In this document: in pieces, positions 7,218-16,230 of the stretch
Layout: each line of letters opens with the position of its first letter
Position numbering within the stretch: the stretch's first letter is position 1
Assembly: GCA_937949525.1 (NCBI GenBank)
Contig: CALEDT010000015.1
Location: 1 to 64,000, forward strand
Source: an uncultured Burkholderiales bacterium
GTDB taxonomy: Bacteria; Pseudomonadota; Gammaproteobacteria; Burkholderiales; Thiobacillaceae
Direction of reading: 5' to 3'
Length of the DNA stretch: 64,000 bases
Notes under the pieces: generated by a model
Told to the model about the DNA's origin: nothing
Seen by the model: the letters and a program-made list of their open reading frames with translations, nothing else
Databases searched by the model: none
Position numbers and translations under genes: made by a program

Positions 7218-10200
7218 ATGAACAACGACCTCCCGCGCGTATTGCGAGCCGCGCGCAAGCCCATCCCCGCGGAACGCATACAGCGCGTGCGCCGGATCAA
7301 CCTGCAACTCGCCGCGCTCGGCCAGCCGGGCTGGCGGGGCGACGACGAGGATCTGCTGGATGCCGCCGACGATCTGCTGCGCAACTATCGTCAGCATCGC
7401 CGCCTGCTGCGCGGTTATCGCTGTCCGGCCGATCGCCGCATCGAGGATTTCCTCGATGCTTATCTCACGCGCAACGACGTCGCCGCGCGTCTGCGCCTGC
7501 CGGCGGACGGCTTCGTGCTGGATCGCGCCGGCCTGGCGCTGGAAATGTCGCTGCCGGCGGATGGCGACCGCTTCCAGTCGCCCTGGCTGGCATCGTACCG
7601 CGTGCGTCAGGGTGTGTTGCACAATCCCGGCAAGGACCGGCGCACCACAGCGGGCGTGTTCCATGTCGTCGAAGGCGGCCTGCCCATACCCTGGGACAAG
7701 AAGGCGGTGCCGGCCGCCACCTTCGCGGCGCTGTTCCAGGCCGCCATGCGTCCGCCCGAGGCGTTGCTGAAACTGCCCTTCACGGCCGACCAGGAACCCG
7801 GCGCGCACCTCTGGGTGTCCCTGCTGTTGCGTCCGCTGGTATCGCCCGCGGTGCCTGGCCTGATACCGGAGAAGCGCATGGAGACGCGCTTTTTCGCGCC
7901 GGGCGGGCTGGTGGCCAATCTCGATTTCGTCGAGCGCATCTTCGGCAACGCCGGCGACCCCTACCTTCCGGAGAACGACGCCGGCCTGGATGTCGCGCAC
8001 TGGAGCGGCCATACCGGCTGCGTGATCCTGGCGCCGCACCTGATCGAGCTGACCAAGAAGGAAGTCGGCCTGCCGCACTGGGACGCCGCCAGCGAGCGCC
8101 AGCGGCGCGATGGCATGTGCTGGAAGGACGAACACGAGCGCTACAACGACGGCGGCGCGTTCAAGATCGTGTGCCGCGACCTGTCCGGCGTCATCGTCAC
8201 CATCATCGCCGACAACTACTTCGGCTACAGCAAGAAGGAGATCAAGTCGCAGATCAGCTACGCCGCCAATCTGTTCGGCGGCAGCGAGGAGGAACACTCG
8301 GGCGGCGCCCTGGCCTTCCCCAGCTTCAATCTGGGTGACAGCTATAGTCTGGATTCGCGCTATCTGGCGGAGGGGCACCGCATGAGCGATCTGCACGCGC
8401 TGTATGCCGATGCCATCGATTTCCAGCCCGAGGGCCATGGCATCGACCGGCGCGATCCCCGGCTGATCTACGTTCCCGAGGACACCCATCTGGATCTGCA
8501 CGAACAACTCGCGAGCTGGACCTGGAGCAACGAGCCGCGCCATCTCAAGCTGCTGGCCGGCCACACCTACATGTATCCGTGCGGCTTCAAGGTGCATCTG
8601 GAACAGCATCCGCACGCGCCGTCCTGGCGCCTGGTGGGCAGCGAAGCCGAGGGCACCTTCTGCTACAAGCCCTGCACCGTGTCGGGCGGCGGCAAGTCGG
8701 AGATCTCCAAGTCGCTGGTGTCGGCGCTGCTGTCCGGGCCCTACTACGTGCACAACCTGAAGCAGGACCTGGACCAGGTCGAGGCGCTGTTCCGCCGCAG
8801 CTATGCCGACCGTTTCCGCCGGCCGCCGGCGGGCGGCATGGATACGCGCACGCTGCTGGCGCCCAACCGCACGCTGGGCTCGGTGATTCGCCTGCTGACA
8901 CCGTCGGAGGAATACACCGACGCCTACAATGCCTGGTTGGAGAGCATCCCGCCGCACATCCGCGCGCTGGCCATCATCATCAAGCGTTTCTATCGGCCGG
9001 AATGGGGACCGGACTGGCGCGAGCATTTCCACGTCGACATGGTCGACGGCCGGCCGGGGCACGAGTTGAAGTATCACCGCCGCCGCCTGGAAGCCAGCTT
9101 CCTGCGTGTCGGCCGTCTGGATGACGGTTCCTGGCGGGTGTTCAAGGTGCGCCAGGACTTCGTCGGCGCGCAGAAGATCCAGCTCGCCGACGACATCGCC
9201 GTGTCCGCCACGGTGCCCACGGCGGCCCTGCATGATCTGCCGCCGGCGACCGGCGCGCATCCCGCCCGCAAGGTGGTGGCCAACTGCGAGGCACGCCTGT
9301 TCCAGCGGCCGGACGATGCCAAGCATCGCGGCCTGGACCCGCAGACCGAACGCGATCTGGCGCAGCCGGACAACTTCATTTCCAATTTCGAGCCGCTCGA
9401 CCGCGACGACGCGCGCGATCTGGTCGAGGACGTGCTCACCTTCCACCATTACACCGAGCCCATGCGCCGCCTGATCGAGGCAGCCGCGGCGGAGGACGGT
9501 TACTTCGTCTCCTCGGCGCATCCGCGCATCGTCGACGGCAAACCCAGCCCCAATCCGCGCTACCTGCAGCCACGGCCCGACCTGGCCGATCCGCTGGCCG
9601 GCTACATTGCCGGGATGGGCATTCGTCTGCATCGCCGGCTGGGCGCCGATGCACCCATCGTGCATGCGGTCGATGCCGTGCTGCCGGGGCGGCGCAACAA
9701 TCCGCCCAAGCCGGGCATCCATCCGCTCGCGGTGTATGCACCCATCCATTACCAGGAACTGCCCGAGCTGTTCATGGATTTCATCGCCAGCCTGTCCGGC
9801 AAGTCGCCGTCGACCACCGGCGCGGGTTCGGAGGGCGCGCTGACCAAGGGGCCGTTCAACGCGCTAACCTACACCGCCGACCTCAACAACGCGCTGGTGT
9901 CCTTCATTCTGTGCGGTCACGACGGCTTCACCACCGCCGCCGGCCACATCGGCGCCAACCGTCGCGTCGACCACGACATCAGCTTCCTGATGCCGGAAAT
10001 CTGGTGCCGCCTGACGCCGCGCGAGCGTGACGCGCGCTGGCTGATCGAACAGGGCTATCTGGAGAGAATCGCGGATTTCGAGCACGAGGGCCGGCTGGTG
10101 CCGGCGAGCCGGCTGGGTTACCGCATCACGCCGCGTTTCATGCACGCCTTTCTGGGCAAGATCTTCGACGATCCGATGCAGGTGTTCGACGAAGCCATGC

Positions 10201-10679
10201 TGCGTCCGGAAACGCAGGATCTGGAGGCTTTCGTCGACGGCGTCGAGCACATCGTCGACATGCACCGGCGGGTCGCCCAAGGCTATCTGGCCGACGCGTC
10301 CATCGACGATGCCTGCCCGCCGCTGCGCGCTTTGCTGCACATCATGGCGGAAGGGCAGTACCAGGGCATGGACCTCGCGCATCCAGAGATCCGCCGGCTG
10401 TTCACGCGTGAGGCGCTGATGGCCAGCGACTGGTATCGGGAACGCCTGAGCATCAAGCAGCAGCGCGACATCGCGCTGTACCGGCGGCACGTGCGTTATC
10501 TGGAAGATTTTCTGGCCGAGGCCGACAGCCGCTGCGAGCCGGACGGCGTCGCGCGCTGCGAGCAGGCGCTGGCGCAGGCGCGCGCCGAGCTGGCGCGGGT
10601 GTCGGCGCCGGCCTACCTCACCAGCCTGTGGGGCAGTCTGGGCGCCGACTGGGTGCATCGGCCGATGGCGCTGGCGTGA
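7218..10679 (+). CDS. Large PEP carboxykinase-like protein, probably the diphosphate-dependent type
   Basis: 1153 aa, far longer than GTP- or ATP-PEPCK (about 530-620 aa) and close to the known diphosphate-type enzymes (about 1100-1150 aa), which interconvert oxaloacetate and phosphoenolpyruvate using phosphate/PPi. Segments that can be laid against GTP-PEPCK are [11 protein letters not shown] (residues ~331-341, like the YGG...GKK loop with its metal-binding lysine), EEEHSGGAL (~357-365, like the AEHM metal-binding histidine) and [12 protein letters not shown] (~487-498, in the P-loop position, keeping S-x-x-x-K-S). [16 protein letters not shown] and [13 protein letters not shown] are further conserved-looking blocks. 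ATG 7218 is chosen; a GTG at 7206 is also possible. The stop overlaps the next gene by 4 nt. The assignment is from memory of family motifs and alignment by eye. Confidence 0.6.
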   Translation: MNNDLPRVLRAARKPIPAERIQRVRRINLQLAALGQPGWRGDDEDLLDAADDLLRNYRQHRRLLRGYRCPADRRIEDFLDAYLTRNDVAARLRLPADGFVLDRAGLALEMSLPADGDRFQSPWLASYRVRQGVLHNPGKDRRTTAGVFHVVEGGLPIPWDKKAVPAATFAALFQAAMRPPEALLKLPFTADQEPGAHLWVSLLLRPLVSPAVPGLIPEKRMETRFFAPGGLVANLDFVERIFGNAGDPYLPENDAGLDVAHWSGHTGCVILAPHLIELTKKEVGLPHWDAASERQRRDGMCWKDEHERYNDGGAFKIVCRDLSGVIVTIIADNYFGYSKKEIKSQISYAANLFGGSEEEHSGGALAFPSFNLGDSYSLDSRYLAEGHRMSDLHALYADAIDFQPEGHGIDRRDPRLIYVPEDTHLDLHEQLASWTWSNEPRHLKLLAGHTYMYPCGFKVHLEQHPHAPSWRLVGSEAEGTFCYKPCTVSGGGKSEISKSLVSALLSGPYYVHNLKQDLDQVEALFRRSYADRFRRPPAGGMDTRTLLAPNRTLGSVIRLLTPSEEYTDAYNAWLESIPPHIRALAIIIKRFYRPEWGPDWREHFHVDMVDGRPGHELKYHRRRLEASFLRVGRLDDGSWRVFKVRQDFVGAQKIQLADDIAVSATVPTAALHDLPPATGAHPARKVVANCEARLFQRPDDAKHRGLDPQTERDLAQPDNFISNFEPLDRDDARDLVEDVLTFHHYTEPMRRLIEAAAAEDGYFVSSAHPRIVDGKPSPNPRYLQPRPDLADPLAGYIAGMGIRLHRRLGADAPIVHAVDAVLPGRRNNPPKPGIHPLAVYAPIHYQELPELFMDFIASLSGKSPSTTGAGSEGALTKGPFNALTYTADLNNALVSFILCGHDGFTTAAGHIGANRRVDHDISFLMPEIWCRLTPRERDARWLIEQGYLERIADFEHEGRLVPASRLGYRITPRFMHAFLGKIFDDPMQVFDEAMLRPETQDLEAFVDGVEHIVDMHRRVAQGYLADASIDDACPPLRALLHIMAEGQYQGMDLAHPEIRRLFTREALMASDWYRERLSIKQQRDIALYRRHVRYLEDFLAEADSRCEPDGVARCEQALAQARAELARVSAPAYLTSLWGSLGADWVHRPMALA

Positions 10680-11455
10680 CCCGGCCGACTGCATCGCCAC
10701 CGGTCGAGCCGCCGGCATCGGCGCAGGCCGAGGGCGTGCGCCTGTCCAAGCTGATGGCCGAGCGTGGCCTGTGCTCGCGGCGCGAGGCGGACCTGTACAT
10801 CGAGCGCGGTCTGGTGTTCGTCGACGGCCAGCGTATCGCCCGGCTGGGCACGCGTGTGCATCCGGACTGCCGCATCGAACTGGCGCAGGCCGCGCGTCAG
10901 GCGCAGCAGCGGCGCGTCACGGTGTTGTTGCACAAGCCTATCGGCTATGTCTCCGGCCAGCCGGAGCCGGGCTACCAGCCGGCGGTGACACTGATCCGCC
11001 CGGATACGCGCTGGCGCGACGCCGGTGGCCCTGCTTTCACTCCCGGTCACCTCAAGGGGCTGGCGCCGGCCGGCCGTCTGGACATCGATTCCACCGGCCT
11101 GTTGGTGCTGACCCAGGACGGGCGTATCGCGCGCCGACTGATCGGCGACGACAGCCCCATCGAAAAGGAATATCGGGTGCGCGTGCAGGGCACGCTCAGT
11201 GCCTCCGGCCTGGCGCTGCTCAACCATGGCCTGGAACTGGACGGACGCCAACTGCGCCCGGCCCGGGTGGACTGGCAGAACGCCGACCAGTTGCGCTTCG
11301 TGCTGAAGGAAGGGCGCAAGCGCCAGATCCGCCGCATGTGCGAACTGGTGGGTCTGCAGGTGCTGGCGCTCAAAAGGGTGCGTATCGGCCGCGTGCCGCT
11401 GGGCGACCTGCCGCTCGGGCAATGGCGTTACCTGCGCGAGGACGAGGCGTTCTGA
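10676..11455 (+). CDS. RluF/RsuA-family pseudouridine synthase with S4 domain
   Basis: 259 aa. An N-terminal S4 RNA-binding domain ([32 protein letters not shown], residues ~20-60) is followed by the RsuA/RluB/E/F catalytic domain. [12 protein letters not shown], the catalytic [15 protein letters not shown] (Asp near residue 140) and [14 protein letters not shown] are clear. It isomerises uridine to pseudouridine in 23S rRNA or tRNA; the spacing and the closing [12 protein letters not shown] resemble RluF most. The GTG start at 10676 overlaps the preceding TGA (GTGA), indicating translational coupling with the PEPCK-like gene. The exact target nucleotide cannot be read from sequence. Confidence 0.85.
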   Translation: MTRPTASPPVEPPASAQAEGVRLSKLMAERGLCSRREADLYIERGLVFVDGQRIARLGTRVHPDCRIELAQAARQAQQRRVTVLLHKPIGYVSGQPEPGYQPAVTLIRPDTRWRDAGGPAFTPGHLKGLAPAGRLDIDSTGLLVLTQDGRIARRLIGDDSPIEKEYRVRVQGTLSASGLALLNHGLELDGRQLRPARVDWQNADQLRFVLKEGRKRQIRRMCELVGLQVLALKRVRIGRVPLGDLPLGQWRYLREDEAF

Positions 11456-12423
11456 TGCGCTGCTCCCTGCTCGCGGCGTTGCTGGCACTGTCGTCGGCGT
11501 GGCCGGCGATGGCCTGGCAGGCGCGGCCGCTGACCGAGATCGCGCTGTACCCGCAGCGCACGGCGCAGGCCCAGGTGGTCAGTCTGAACGAAAGCCGCAT
11601 CGCCGCCGAGATCAGCGGCCGCGTGCTCGTGTTGCCGGTGGAGCCGGGCCAGCGCATCGCCCGCGGCGCCATGGTGGCGCGGCTGGATTGCACCGACCAC
11701 GAACTCGCCGCCGCCAGCGCGGGCGCCGCGCTGCAAGCCGGCGAGGCGCGCGCGCAGCTCGCCCGCCTGCAACACGAGCGGGCGCGCAAGCTCGCCGGCG
11801 AAGGCTTCATCAGCACCGACGCGCTGGATGCGCGCGCCGCCGAACTGGATGCCGCGCGCGCCGAAGTGGCGGTGCGTCGCGCCGCGCTCGACAGCGCGCA
11901 CGCCGCCACGGCCAAGTGCGTGGTGCGCGCGCCGTTTCCCGCCATCGTCATCGAGCGCCTGGCGCAGCAGGGCGAGCTGGCCGCACCGGGCACGCCCCTG
12001 GCGCGGCTGCTCGATACCTCGCGCATCGAGGTGCGCGCCGAAGTGCAGACTGCGGATGCCGCCGACCTGCGCGCGGTCCGTGAAGTGCATCTGGATACGC
12101 CGGACGGCAGCCATGCGCTGCGCCTGATCCGGCTGTCGCCGGCGGTGACGCCGGCCAGCCGCCTGCAACAGGCGCGCCTGCGTTTCACCGGCGATGCCGC
12201 ACCACCCGGCAGCAGCGGCCGCGTGCGCTGGACCAGCGCCATCCCGCACCTGCCGCCCGAGCTGCTGGCGCGGCGTCAGGGCAGTTTGGGCGTGTTCGTG
12301 GTGGACGGCGACCGGCCGCGCTTCCAGCCGCTGCCGCATGCGCAGGAAGGTCGGCCGGCGCGCGCCGACGGCCTGCGCGCGGATACGCGCGTGGTGGTGA
12401 GCGGCATCGGCCAATTGCCCTGA
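11455..12423 (+). CDS. Periplasmic adaptor (membrane fusion) subunit of an RND-type efflux system
   Basis: 322 aa with a signal peptide (about residues 1-20, WPAMA-WQ). The protein has the MFP pattern: a lipoyl half-motif (ISGRVLVLPVEPGQRIARGAMVARLD), a coiled-coil hairpin rich in Ala/Arg/Glu (about 80-150), a second lipoyl half (CVVRAPFPAIVIERLAQQGELAAPGTPLARL) and a beta-barrel. Such proteins bridge an inner-membrane pump and an outer-membrane channel. No RND pump or TolC-like gene is adjacent. The ATG overlaps the upstream stop (TGATG). A palindromic repeat follows 35 bp after the stop. Confidence 0.8.
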   Translation: MRCSLLAALLALSSAWPAMAWQARPLTEIALYPQRTAQAQVVSLNESRIAAEISGRVLVLPVEPGQRIARGAMVARLDCTDHELAAASAGAALQAGEARAQLARLQHERARKLAGEGFISTDALDARAAELDAARAEVAVRRAALDSAHAATAKCVVRAPFPAIVIERLAQQGELAAPGTPLARLLDTSRIEVRAEVQTADAADLRAVREVHLDTPDGSHALRLIRLSPAVTPASRLQQARLRFTGDAAPPGSSGRVRWTSAIPHLPPELLARRQGSLGVFVVDGDRPRFQPLPHAQEGRPARADGLRADTRVVVSGIGQLP

Positions 12424-12457
12424 TCGGCTGGCGCCGACGTCATACTAGGGGGAAAAG

Positions 12458-12528
12458 GGAAATAGGGGACAGACCACGGTTTTCAAGGAAAACCGTGGTC
12501 TGTCCCCTATTTCCTGTCCCCTATTTCC
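12458..12528. repeat. Palindromic repeat copy 1 (REPIN-like)
   Basis: A 57-bp perfect hairpin (12458-12514) has two 26-nt arms, GGAAATAGGGGACAGACCAC followed by GGTTTT and its complement, around a 5-nt loop CAAGG. An extra partial arm end (TGTCCCCTATTTCC) follows to 12528. The same arms recur at 13730, 51084 and 53706. Two inverted REP-like units around a short loop is the structure of a REPIN; such elements are moved by IS200-like REP-associated transposases, none of which is in this window. Confidence 0.85.
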
Positions 12529-12697
12529 AGCCCTTGCGGTATTCGTGGCGCATGTTGGCGATCACCAGACCGGCCGAGATCAGCAACAGACCGCTCAGTT
12601 CGCCCACCACGTCGTCCAGCCGCCACAACGCGAGAGCACCGGCGGCGACATACAGGAAGGGCAAGGGTTCATACAGCCAGTTGGGCAGTTTGACCAT
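12521..12697 (-). CDS. Small hydrophobic membrane protein, 58 aa
   Basis: Minus-strand ORF of 58 aa beginning MVKLPNWLYEPLPFLYVAAG and ending NMRHEYRKGWK. Two hydrophobic segments (about 12-24 and 33-47) are separated by WRLDDVVGELS, so it is probably a two-helix inner-membrane protein. The motif-like start, acidic turn and basic end look like a real small protein, but I do not recognise the family. The TAG stop (12521-12523) is provided by the palindromic repeat, whose arm end directly continues the reading frame. No strong ribosome binding site was found. It is followed in the same direction, upstream, by the AEC transporter. Confidence 0.6.
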   Translation of the reverse strand: MVKLPNWLYEPLPFLYVAAGALALWRLDDVVGELSGLLLISAGLVIANMRHEYRKGWK

Positions 12698-12771
12698 GAT
12701 GCGGGAGTTGATTCATCTGCGTCGAAGGCGGCAGTTTACGCCCTGGAGCGGCCAGGTCATGCACGGCGCCG

Positions 12772-13719
12772 TCAACGCAGCAGCGCGATCCACAACGGCA
12801 GCGTCAACAGAAAGCCCAGGCTGGTCCAGCTCACGGTCAGCGCAGCCGCGCGCACGTCGAGCTGAAAGCGGTCGGCGAAACTGGCGGCCATCAACATGGT
12901 CGGCATGGCCACCTCCAGCACCGCGGCCACCTGCGCCGGCCGCAGTTCGCCCACGCTCGCCAGCGCCAACGCATACACCAGCAGCGGCGCCAGCAACAGC
13001 TTCACAGCGACCGCAGCCATCACCGGCGCGGTCGGCCGCAAATCGCGCCAGGGAATGGACAGACCCAGCGTGAACAGCATGATGGGAATCGTCGCCTGGC
13101 CGATGAACTTGCTCGCCTTGATCAGCGGATCGACGTCGATACCCGACAGGTTCACGGCGAAGCCCAGCACGAAGCCCCAGATCGGCGGCAGCGTCACCAG
13201 GGTGCGCAGCAGGCTGGTGCCGTGACCGCCCTCATGGCCCAGGCGAGTGGCGATCCACACACCCAGCGTCCACACCAGCGGCGTCGAGGCCAGTACGTCC
13301 GCAAACGCGGCATAGCTGCCGCCGATGTCGCCATACAGGAAGGTCAGCGTCGGATAGCCCATGAACAGCACGTTGCCAAAGCAACCGGCCAGCAGGATCG
13401 CCGCGCGCGTCTCCCGGCGCAACGTACGTCCCATGGGCGTGTGATACAGCAACGGATAGAGCAACGCGAAACTGATGAAGATGCCGGCGCTGGTCAGCGC
13501 CGGCACGGTCAGCAACTCCCGGGTGATGCTCGCCTGCGCCGACAGCGCGAATAGCAGCGGCGGCGCGAACACGTCCACCACCAGCCGGTTCAGATTGACC
13601 CGCAGGGTCGCCGCCGGAAACTGCGGACGGAAACGCACCCACAACCCGCCGGCGCCCACCAGCAGGGCGATGGGCAGCCACACTTGCAGCAGCAGTTGCA
13701 GCAGGAACTGGGCGGACAT
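12772..13719 (-). CDS. AEC-family (auxin efflux carrier-like) permease
   Basis: 315 aa, about ten predicted transmembrane helices. NLNRLVVDVFAPPLLF near the N-terminus, FGNVLFMGYPTL in the middle and LEVAMPTMLMAASFADRFQ near the end are typical of bacterial AEC permeases (YfdV/MdcF group), which transport small organic acids; the substrate here is unknown. The frame is open further upstream for ten codons, but those codons lie in the palindromic repeat, so the ATG at 13719 (MSAQFLLQLLLQ) is the sensible start. The gene and the 58-aa ORF are bracketed by repeat copies 1 and 2. Confidence 0.85.
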   Translation of the reverse strand: MSAQFLLQLLLQVWLPIALLVGAGGLWVRFRPQFPAATLRVNLNRLVVDVFAPPLLFALSAQASITRELLTVPALTSAGIFISFALLYPLLYHTPMGRTLRRETRAAILLAGCFGNVLFMGYPTLTFLYGDIGGSYAAFADVLASTPLVWTLGVWIATRLGHEGGHGTSLLRTLVTLPPIWGFVLGFAVNLSGIDVDPLIKASKFIGQATIPIMLFTLGLSIPWRDLRPTAPVMAAVAVKLLLAPLLVYALALASVGELRPAQVAAVLEVAMPTMLMAASFADRFQLDVRAAALTVSWTSLGFLLTLPLWIALLR

Positions 13720-13729
13720 GGGCGGATTG

Positions 13730-13803
13730 GGAAATAGGGGACAGACCACGGTTTTCCTTAAAAACCGTGGTCTGTCCCCTATTTCCTATTTCCCGCTATT
13801 TCC
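13730..13803. repeat. Palindromic repeat copy 2 (REPIN-like)
   Basis: 57-bp hairpin (13730-13786) with the same 26-nt arms as copy 1 and loop CCTTA, followed by degenerate arm ends (TATTTCCCGCTATTTCCC) to about 13803. It sits just upstream of the AEC transporter start and downstream of the SCP2-like gene. Confidence 0.85.
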
Positions 13804-13846
13804 CGCCGCAGCGGGTTCTCGTGTGATGCTGCCCGATCGACTTCGT

Positions 13847-14350
13847 TCAGCGCGGGCAGGCGTCCTCGCCGGGCACCTTGCCCGGGATCAGGAGGAACTG
13901 CTCGAACGGTCCCATGACGCGCATGGCTTCGCCCTTCGGGCCTTCGAACTTGAGCCGCCCGAGCATCATGGCGCGCATCGGGCCGTATTCGCCGGCGCCC
14001 ATTTCGCGCCAGCGCTTGGTTTCCGCGTGCATCAGGTAGTCGACGTCGTGGTCCAGCGTGGCGTTGCGGACCGGACCCGCGTAGGTGCACATGGCCTTGC
14101 CGCCCTGAGCGGAGATGGTCATCTGCACCTTGGTGTTCTCACCGCAGTCGGTACGGTACATGTGGATGATCTTGTAACCACGGCCCTTGTCGTTCTTGAT
14201 CCACTTGTCGGCGAGTTCGTCGGTAAGGATGGGGTTGCCGTTCCAGGACTGGCAGGCCTGCTGTGCCCATTCGGCGGACATCAGCGGCGCCGCCTGGGCG
14301 GACAGTGAGACCAGGCCGGCGGTGGCCAGGGCGAGGGTGATGGTGCGCAT
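13847..14350 (-). CDS. Secreted SCP2-like (sterol carrier fold) protein
   Basis: 167 aa with a signal peptide (residues 1-20, AQA-AP). The C-terminal half reads like an SCP2 domain: VQMTISAQGGKAMCTYAGP, then DYLMHAETKRWREMGAGEYGPMRAMMLGRLKFEGPKGEAMRV, matching the usual 'G..DP..A...G.....G' run of SCP2. Three cysteines (QACQ, DCGE, MCTY) may form disulfides. SCP2 domains bind lipids; a periplasmic version next to sulfur-transport-type membrane genes is noteworthy, but no role can be assigned. ATG 14350 is supported by GGAGGAGC 5 nt upstream. Confidence 0.65.
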   Translation of the reverse strand: MRTITLALATAGLVSLSAQAAPLMSAEWAQQACQSWNGNPILTDELADKWIKNDKGRGYKIIHMYRTDCGENTKVQMTISAQGGKAMCTYAGPVRNATLDHDVDYLMHAETKRWREMGAGEYGPMRAMMLGRLKFEGPKGEAMRVMGPFEQFLLIPGKVPGEDACPR

Positions 14351-14486
14351 GACGTGCTCCTCCAAGCGTTGCGATTGCGAAAGGCCAATGAGCCGGGCGC
14401 AAGGGTAGTCCGCGCGCAGGGTGCTGTCAAAGCGTGCCGCGCGTGGGGCTGCGGAGCGGTCGTCGTGCCGGAGAGGAGCGTGCGGG

Positions 14487-14906
14487 TCAGTGCGGCAGAT
14501 ACTGTTTCAGTGCGCCATACAGCCAGGTGCCGTGCAGCGCGCCGGCAAGTACCACCAGCGCGCCGAGCGAGCCGGTGCCGACCAGTGCGAACACCGGCCC
14601 GGGGCACAGGCCGATCAGGCCCCAGCCGAGGCCGAACACCACGCCGCCGATGGCATAGCTGATCCGGCCGGGCGGCTTCTCCGGGATGTCGATGACCTGA
14701 CCGTCCAGCGCGCGGCGCCGGTGCATGCGCTTGATCAGTTGTGTGCTGATCAGCCCGGTGGCGATGGCCGAGAACAGGATGCCGAACATGTGGAAGCTCT
14801 GGAAATGGAACATCTCCTGGATGCGATACCAGGAGGCGGCCTCGGACTTGATCAGCACGAAACCGAACACGACGCCGACCAGTAGATAGGGCAGATAACG
14901 CAGCAT
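14487..14906 (-). CDS. YeeE/YedE-family membrane protein, second subunit (PmpB-like)
   Basis: 139 aa, four predicted helices. LPYLLVGVVFGFVLIKSEAASWYRIQEMFHFQ and GVVFGLGWGLIGLCPGPVFALVG are hallmark stretches, including the conserved Cys in GLCPGP. The family (TsuA-like/PmpA-PmpB) is linked to uptake of thiosulfate or other sulfur species. Its partner gene lies 10 bp upstream in the same direction, so the two half-size proteins probably act together. Location in a genome with sox and fcc genes fits a sulfur-substrate role; the transported form is an inference. Confidence 0.85.
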   Translation of the reverse strand: MLRYLPYLLVGVVFGFVLIKSEAASWYRIQEMFHFQSFHMFGILFSAIATGLISTQLIKRMHRRRALDGQVIDIPEKPPGRISYAIGGVVFGLGWGLIGLCPGPVFALVGTGSLGALVVLAGALHGTWLYGALKQYLPH

Positions 14907-14916
14907 GGCGTCCTCG

Positions 14917-15471
14917 TCAGATCAGCATCCACGGCACCAGGAACCAGGACGCGAACAGACCGCCGCCGAAAATGCCCAACACGGCGTACAGAGAGGGTAG
15001 TTGCAGCGTGGACAGCCCGGTGATGGCATGACCGGAAGTGCAGCCGCCGGCGTAACGCGTGCCGAAACCGACCAGCACGCCGGCGGCAAACAGGAAGGTG
15101 AAGTTGCGCACACTGGCGTGAAACAGTTCGTCCGGCACCAGCAGTTGACCAGGCAGCGTGAAGCCCCAACTCAGCAGCATGTCCTGCGTGGCGGCACTGA
15201 TCTTGACCGGCTCCGGGTTGGCGAACACGACGCCGGCGAGAAAGCCGCCCAGCGCGGTGCCGATCACGAACACCAGGCTCCAGGTGTGTTCCTTCCAGTT
15301 GTAACGAAAGAAATCGACATCCACCTGCGGCGGCTGGGTGATGGCGCACAGGTGGCGCAGGTTGTTGGAGATGCCGAAGGAGCGGTTGCCGATGAACAGC
15401 ATGACCGGCACCATCAGGCCGATCAGCGGGCCAGCGACGTACCAGGGCCAGGGTTGGTAGAGCCAGTCCAT
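14917..15471 (-). CDS. YeeE/YedE-family membrane protein, first subunit (PmpA-like)
   Basis: 184 aa, about five helices. [19 protein letters not shown] carries the conserved GGCTSGH cysteine of the family, and [16 protein letters not shown] precedes it. ATG 15471 is preferred: GGAGGG lies 5-6 nt upstream, whereas the in-frame GTG at 15477 would sit directly on the ribosome binding site. It is the first gene of a two-gene unit with the PmpB-like gene. Upstream is a TATAAT box overlapped by a perfect palindrome, suggesting repression by a sulfur-responsive ArsR-type regulator (BigR/SqrR-like) as known for pmpAB in other bacteria. Confidence 0.85.
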   Translation of the reverse strand: MDWLYQPWPWYVAGPLIGLMVPVMLFIGNRSFGISNNLRHLCAITQPPQVDVDFFRYNWKEHTWSLVFVIGTALGGFLAGVVFANPEPVKISAATQDMLLSWGFTLPGQLLVPDELFHASVRNFTFLFAAGVLVGFGTRYAGGCTSGHAITGLSTLQLPSLYAVLGIFGGGLFASWFLVPWMLI

Positions 15472-15504
15472 GTTCACCCTCCGGGGAAACGATAGCGGGC
15501 GCGC

Positions 15505-15525
15505 ATTATATTAGTATTTACTAAT
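15505..15525 (-). promoter_or_regulatory. Promoter with perfect operator palindrome for the YeeE/YedE pair
   Basis: On the minus strand TATAAT (15505-15510) is followed upstream by a perfect inverted repeat ATTAGTA-TT-TACTAAT (15510-15525). The 7-bp arms are AT-rich in a GC-rich genome and occupy the spacer between -10 and -35. Such placement fits a repressor site; ArsR-family sulfur sensors bind AT-rich inverted repeats of this type. No regulator gene is adjacent. Confidence 0.6.
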
Positions 15526-15561
15526 TCTAAAAGTGGACGGGCAGCGGGGGCGGTGACGCCG

Positions 15562-16230
15562 TCACGGCTTGGCGAGCGTGCCCAGCACCAGGTCGGCTCG
15601 CCGCTGGAGGGCGGCGGCGGCGTCCTGATCACCGGCGGCGAGCGCGCGCTGGCGCTGCACTTCCAGCCAGGCCAGCAGCGGGCGGCGCCAGCCGCGCTCG
15701 GAGGCGGTGTCGATGGCCGTCATCAGCGTGGCGGGTTCCGCCTGCTGCCGCTGGAACAGCAGCGCGGCGGCGATCAGACGGGGCAGCGGCGACTTGATGT
15801 CGCCGACTGCCTTGCCGGCGGCGGCGCTGTCGCGTGCCGCGAGCACGGCGCCGTAGTGCGCCGGCAGCAGCTTGGTGTCGAGCCCGTCCCAGTCGCCGCG
15901 CAGGAAACGCGCGTAAGCGGTGTCGGCCACGCCGGCATCGCGTGCCGCCGCTTCATACCCTGTGCAGGGCGAGAAATCCAGGCTGGCGATGCGCGCGGCG
16001 CATTGCGCCAGTTCGGCGCGCGCGACCAGATCGACGCGCCCCGAACGCGCGATCTCCGCGCGCGCCTTGATCATGGCTGCATCGGCGGCGGCGCCGTCGC
16101 CTTCCAGCCAGCGTTGCTGTGCGTGTTCCAGCAGGCTCACCGCGTTCATCTGCCAGTTGGCCGGTGGCGGCTTGCCGCCGCAGGCCGTCAGGGCCAGCAG
16201 CAGTGCCATGAAGGTCAGGGTCTTGGTCAT
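15562..16230 (-). CDS. Putative lipoprotein of the MCE/Mla operon, unknown function
   Basis: 222 aa. The N-terminus MTKTLTFMALLLALTACGG is a lipoprotein signal with lipobox LTAC. The rest is Ala-rich and mostly helical (AQQRWLEGDGAAADAAMIKARAEIARSG, LLAWLEVQRQRALAAGDQDAAAALQRRA) and could form TPR-like hairpins. The family is not recognised. The start overlaps the mlaD-like stop by 4 nt (ATGA), so it belongs to this transport operon and may be the periplasmic or outer-membrane-facing partner in place of MlaC or an ABC-type auxiliary lipoprotein. Function is inferred from position only. Confidence 0.7.
   Translation of the reverse strand: MTKTLTFMALLLALTACGGKPPPANWQMNAVSLLEHAQQRWLEGDGAAADAAMIKARAEIARSGRVDLVARAELAQCAARIASLDFSPCTGYEAAARDAGVADTAYARFLRGDWDGLDTKLLPAHYGAVLAARDSAAAGKAVGDIKSPLPRLIAAALLFQRQQAEPATLMTAIDTASERGWRRPLLAWLEVQRQRALAAGDQDAAAALQRRADLVLGTLAKP

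Noticed and set aside
5925-9749. Open frame of over 1200 codons on the minus strand opposite the HDOD and PEPCK-like genes
   Set aside because: Its translation is Arg/His/Gln-rich without domain motifs and mirrors the codon bias of the plus-strand genes; a GC-rich antisense shadow.
10771-11454. Open frame extending the membrane fusion protein upstream through the pseudouridine synthase gene
   Set aside because: The upstream part is out of frame with the synthase and lacks motifs; the signal peptide begins at the ATG at 11455.
13720-13749. Ten extra N-terminal codons for the AEC transporter
   Set aside because: They lie inside the palindromic repeat and give a sequence seen at every repeat copy; the real start is the ATG at 13719.
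12458-13803. Possible CRISPR-like or IS element because of repeated palindromes
   Set aside because: Only two units about 1.2 kb apart, no regular spacers, and no transposase or cas gene.
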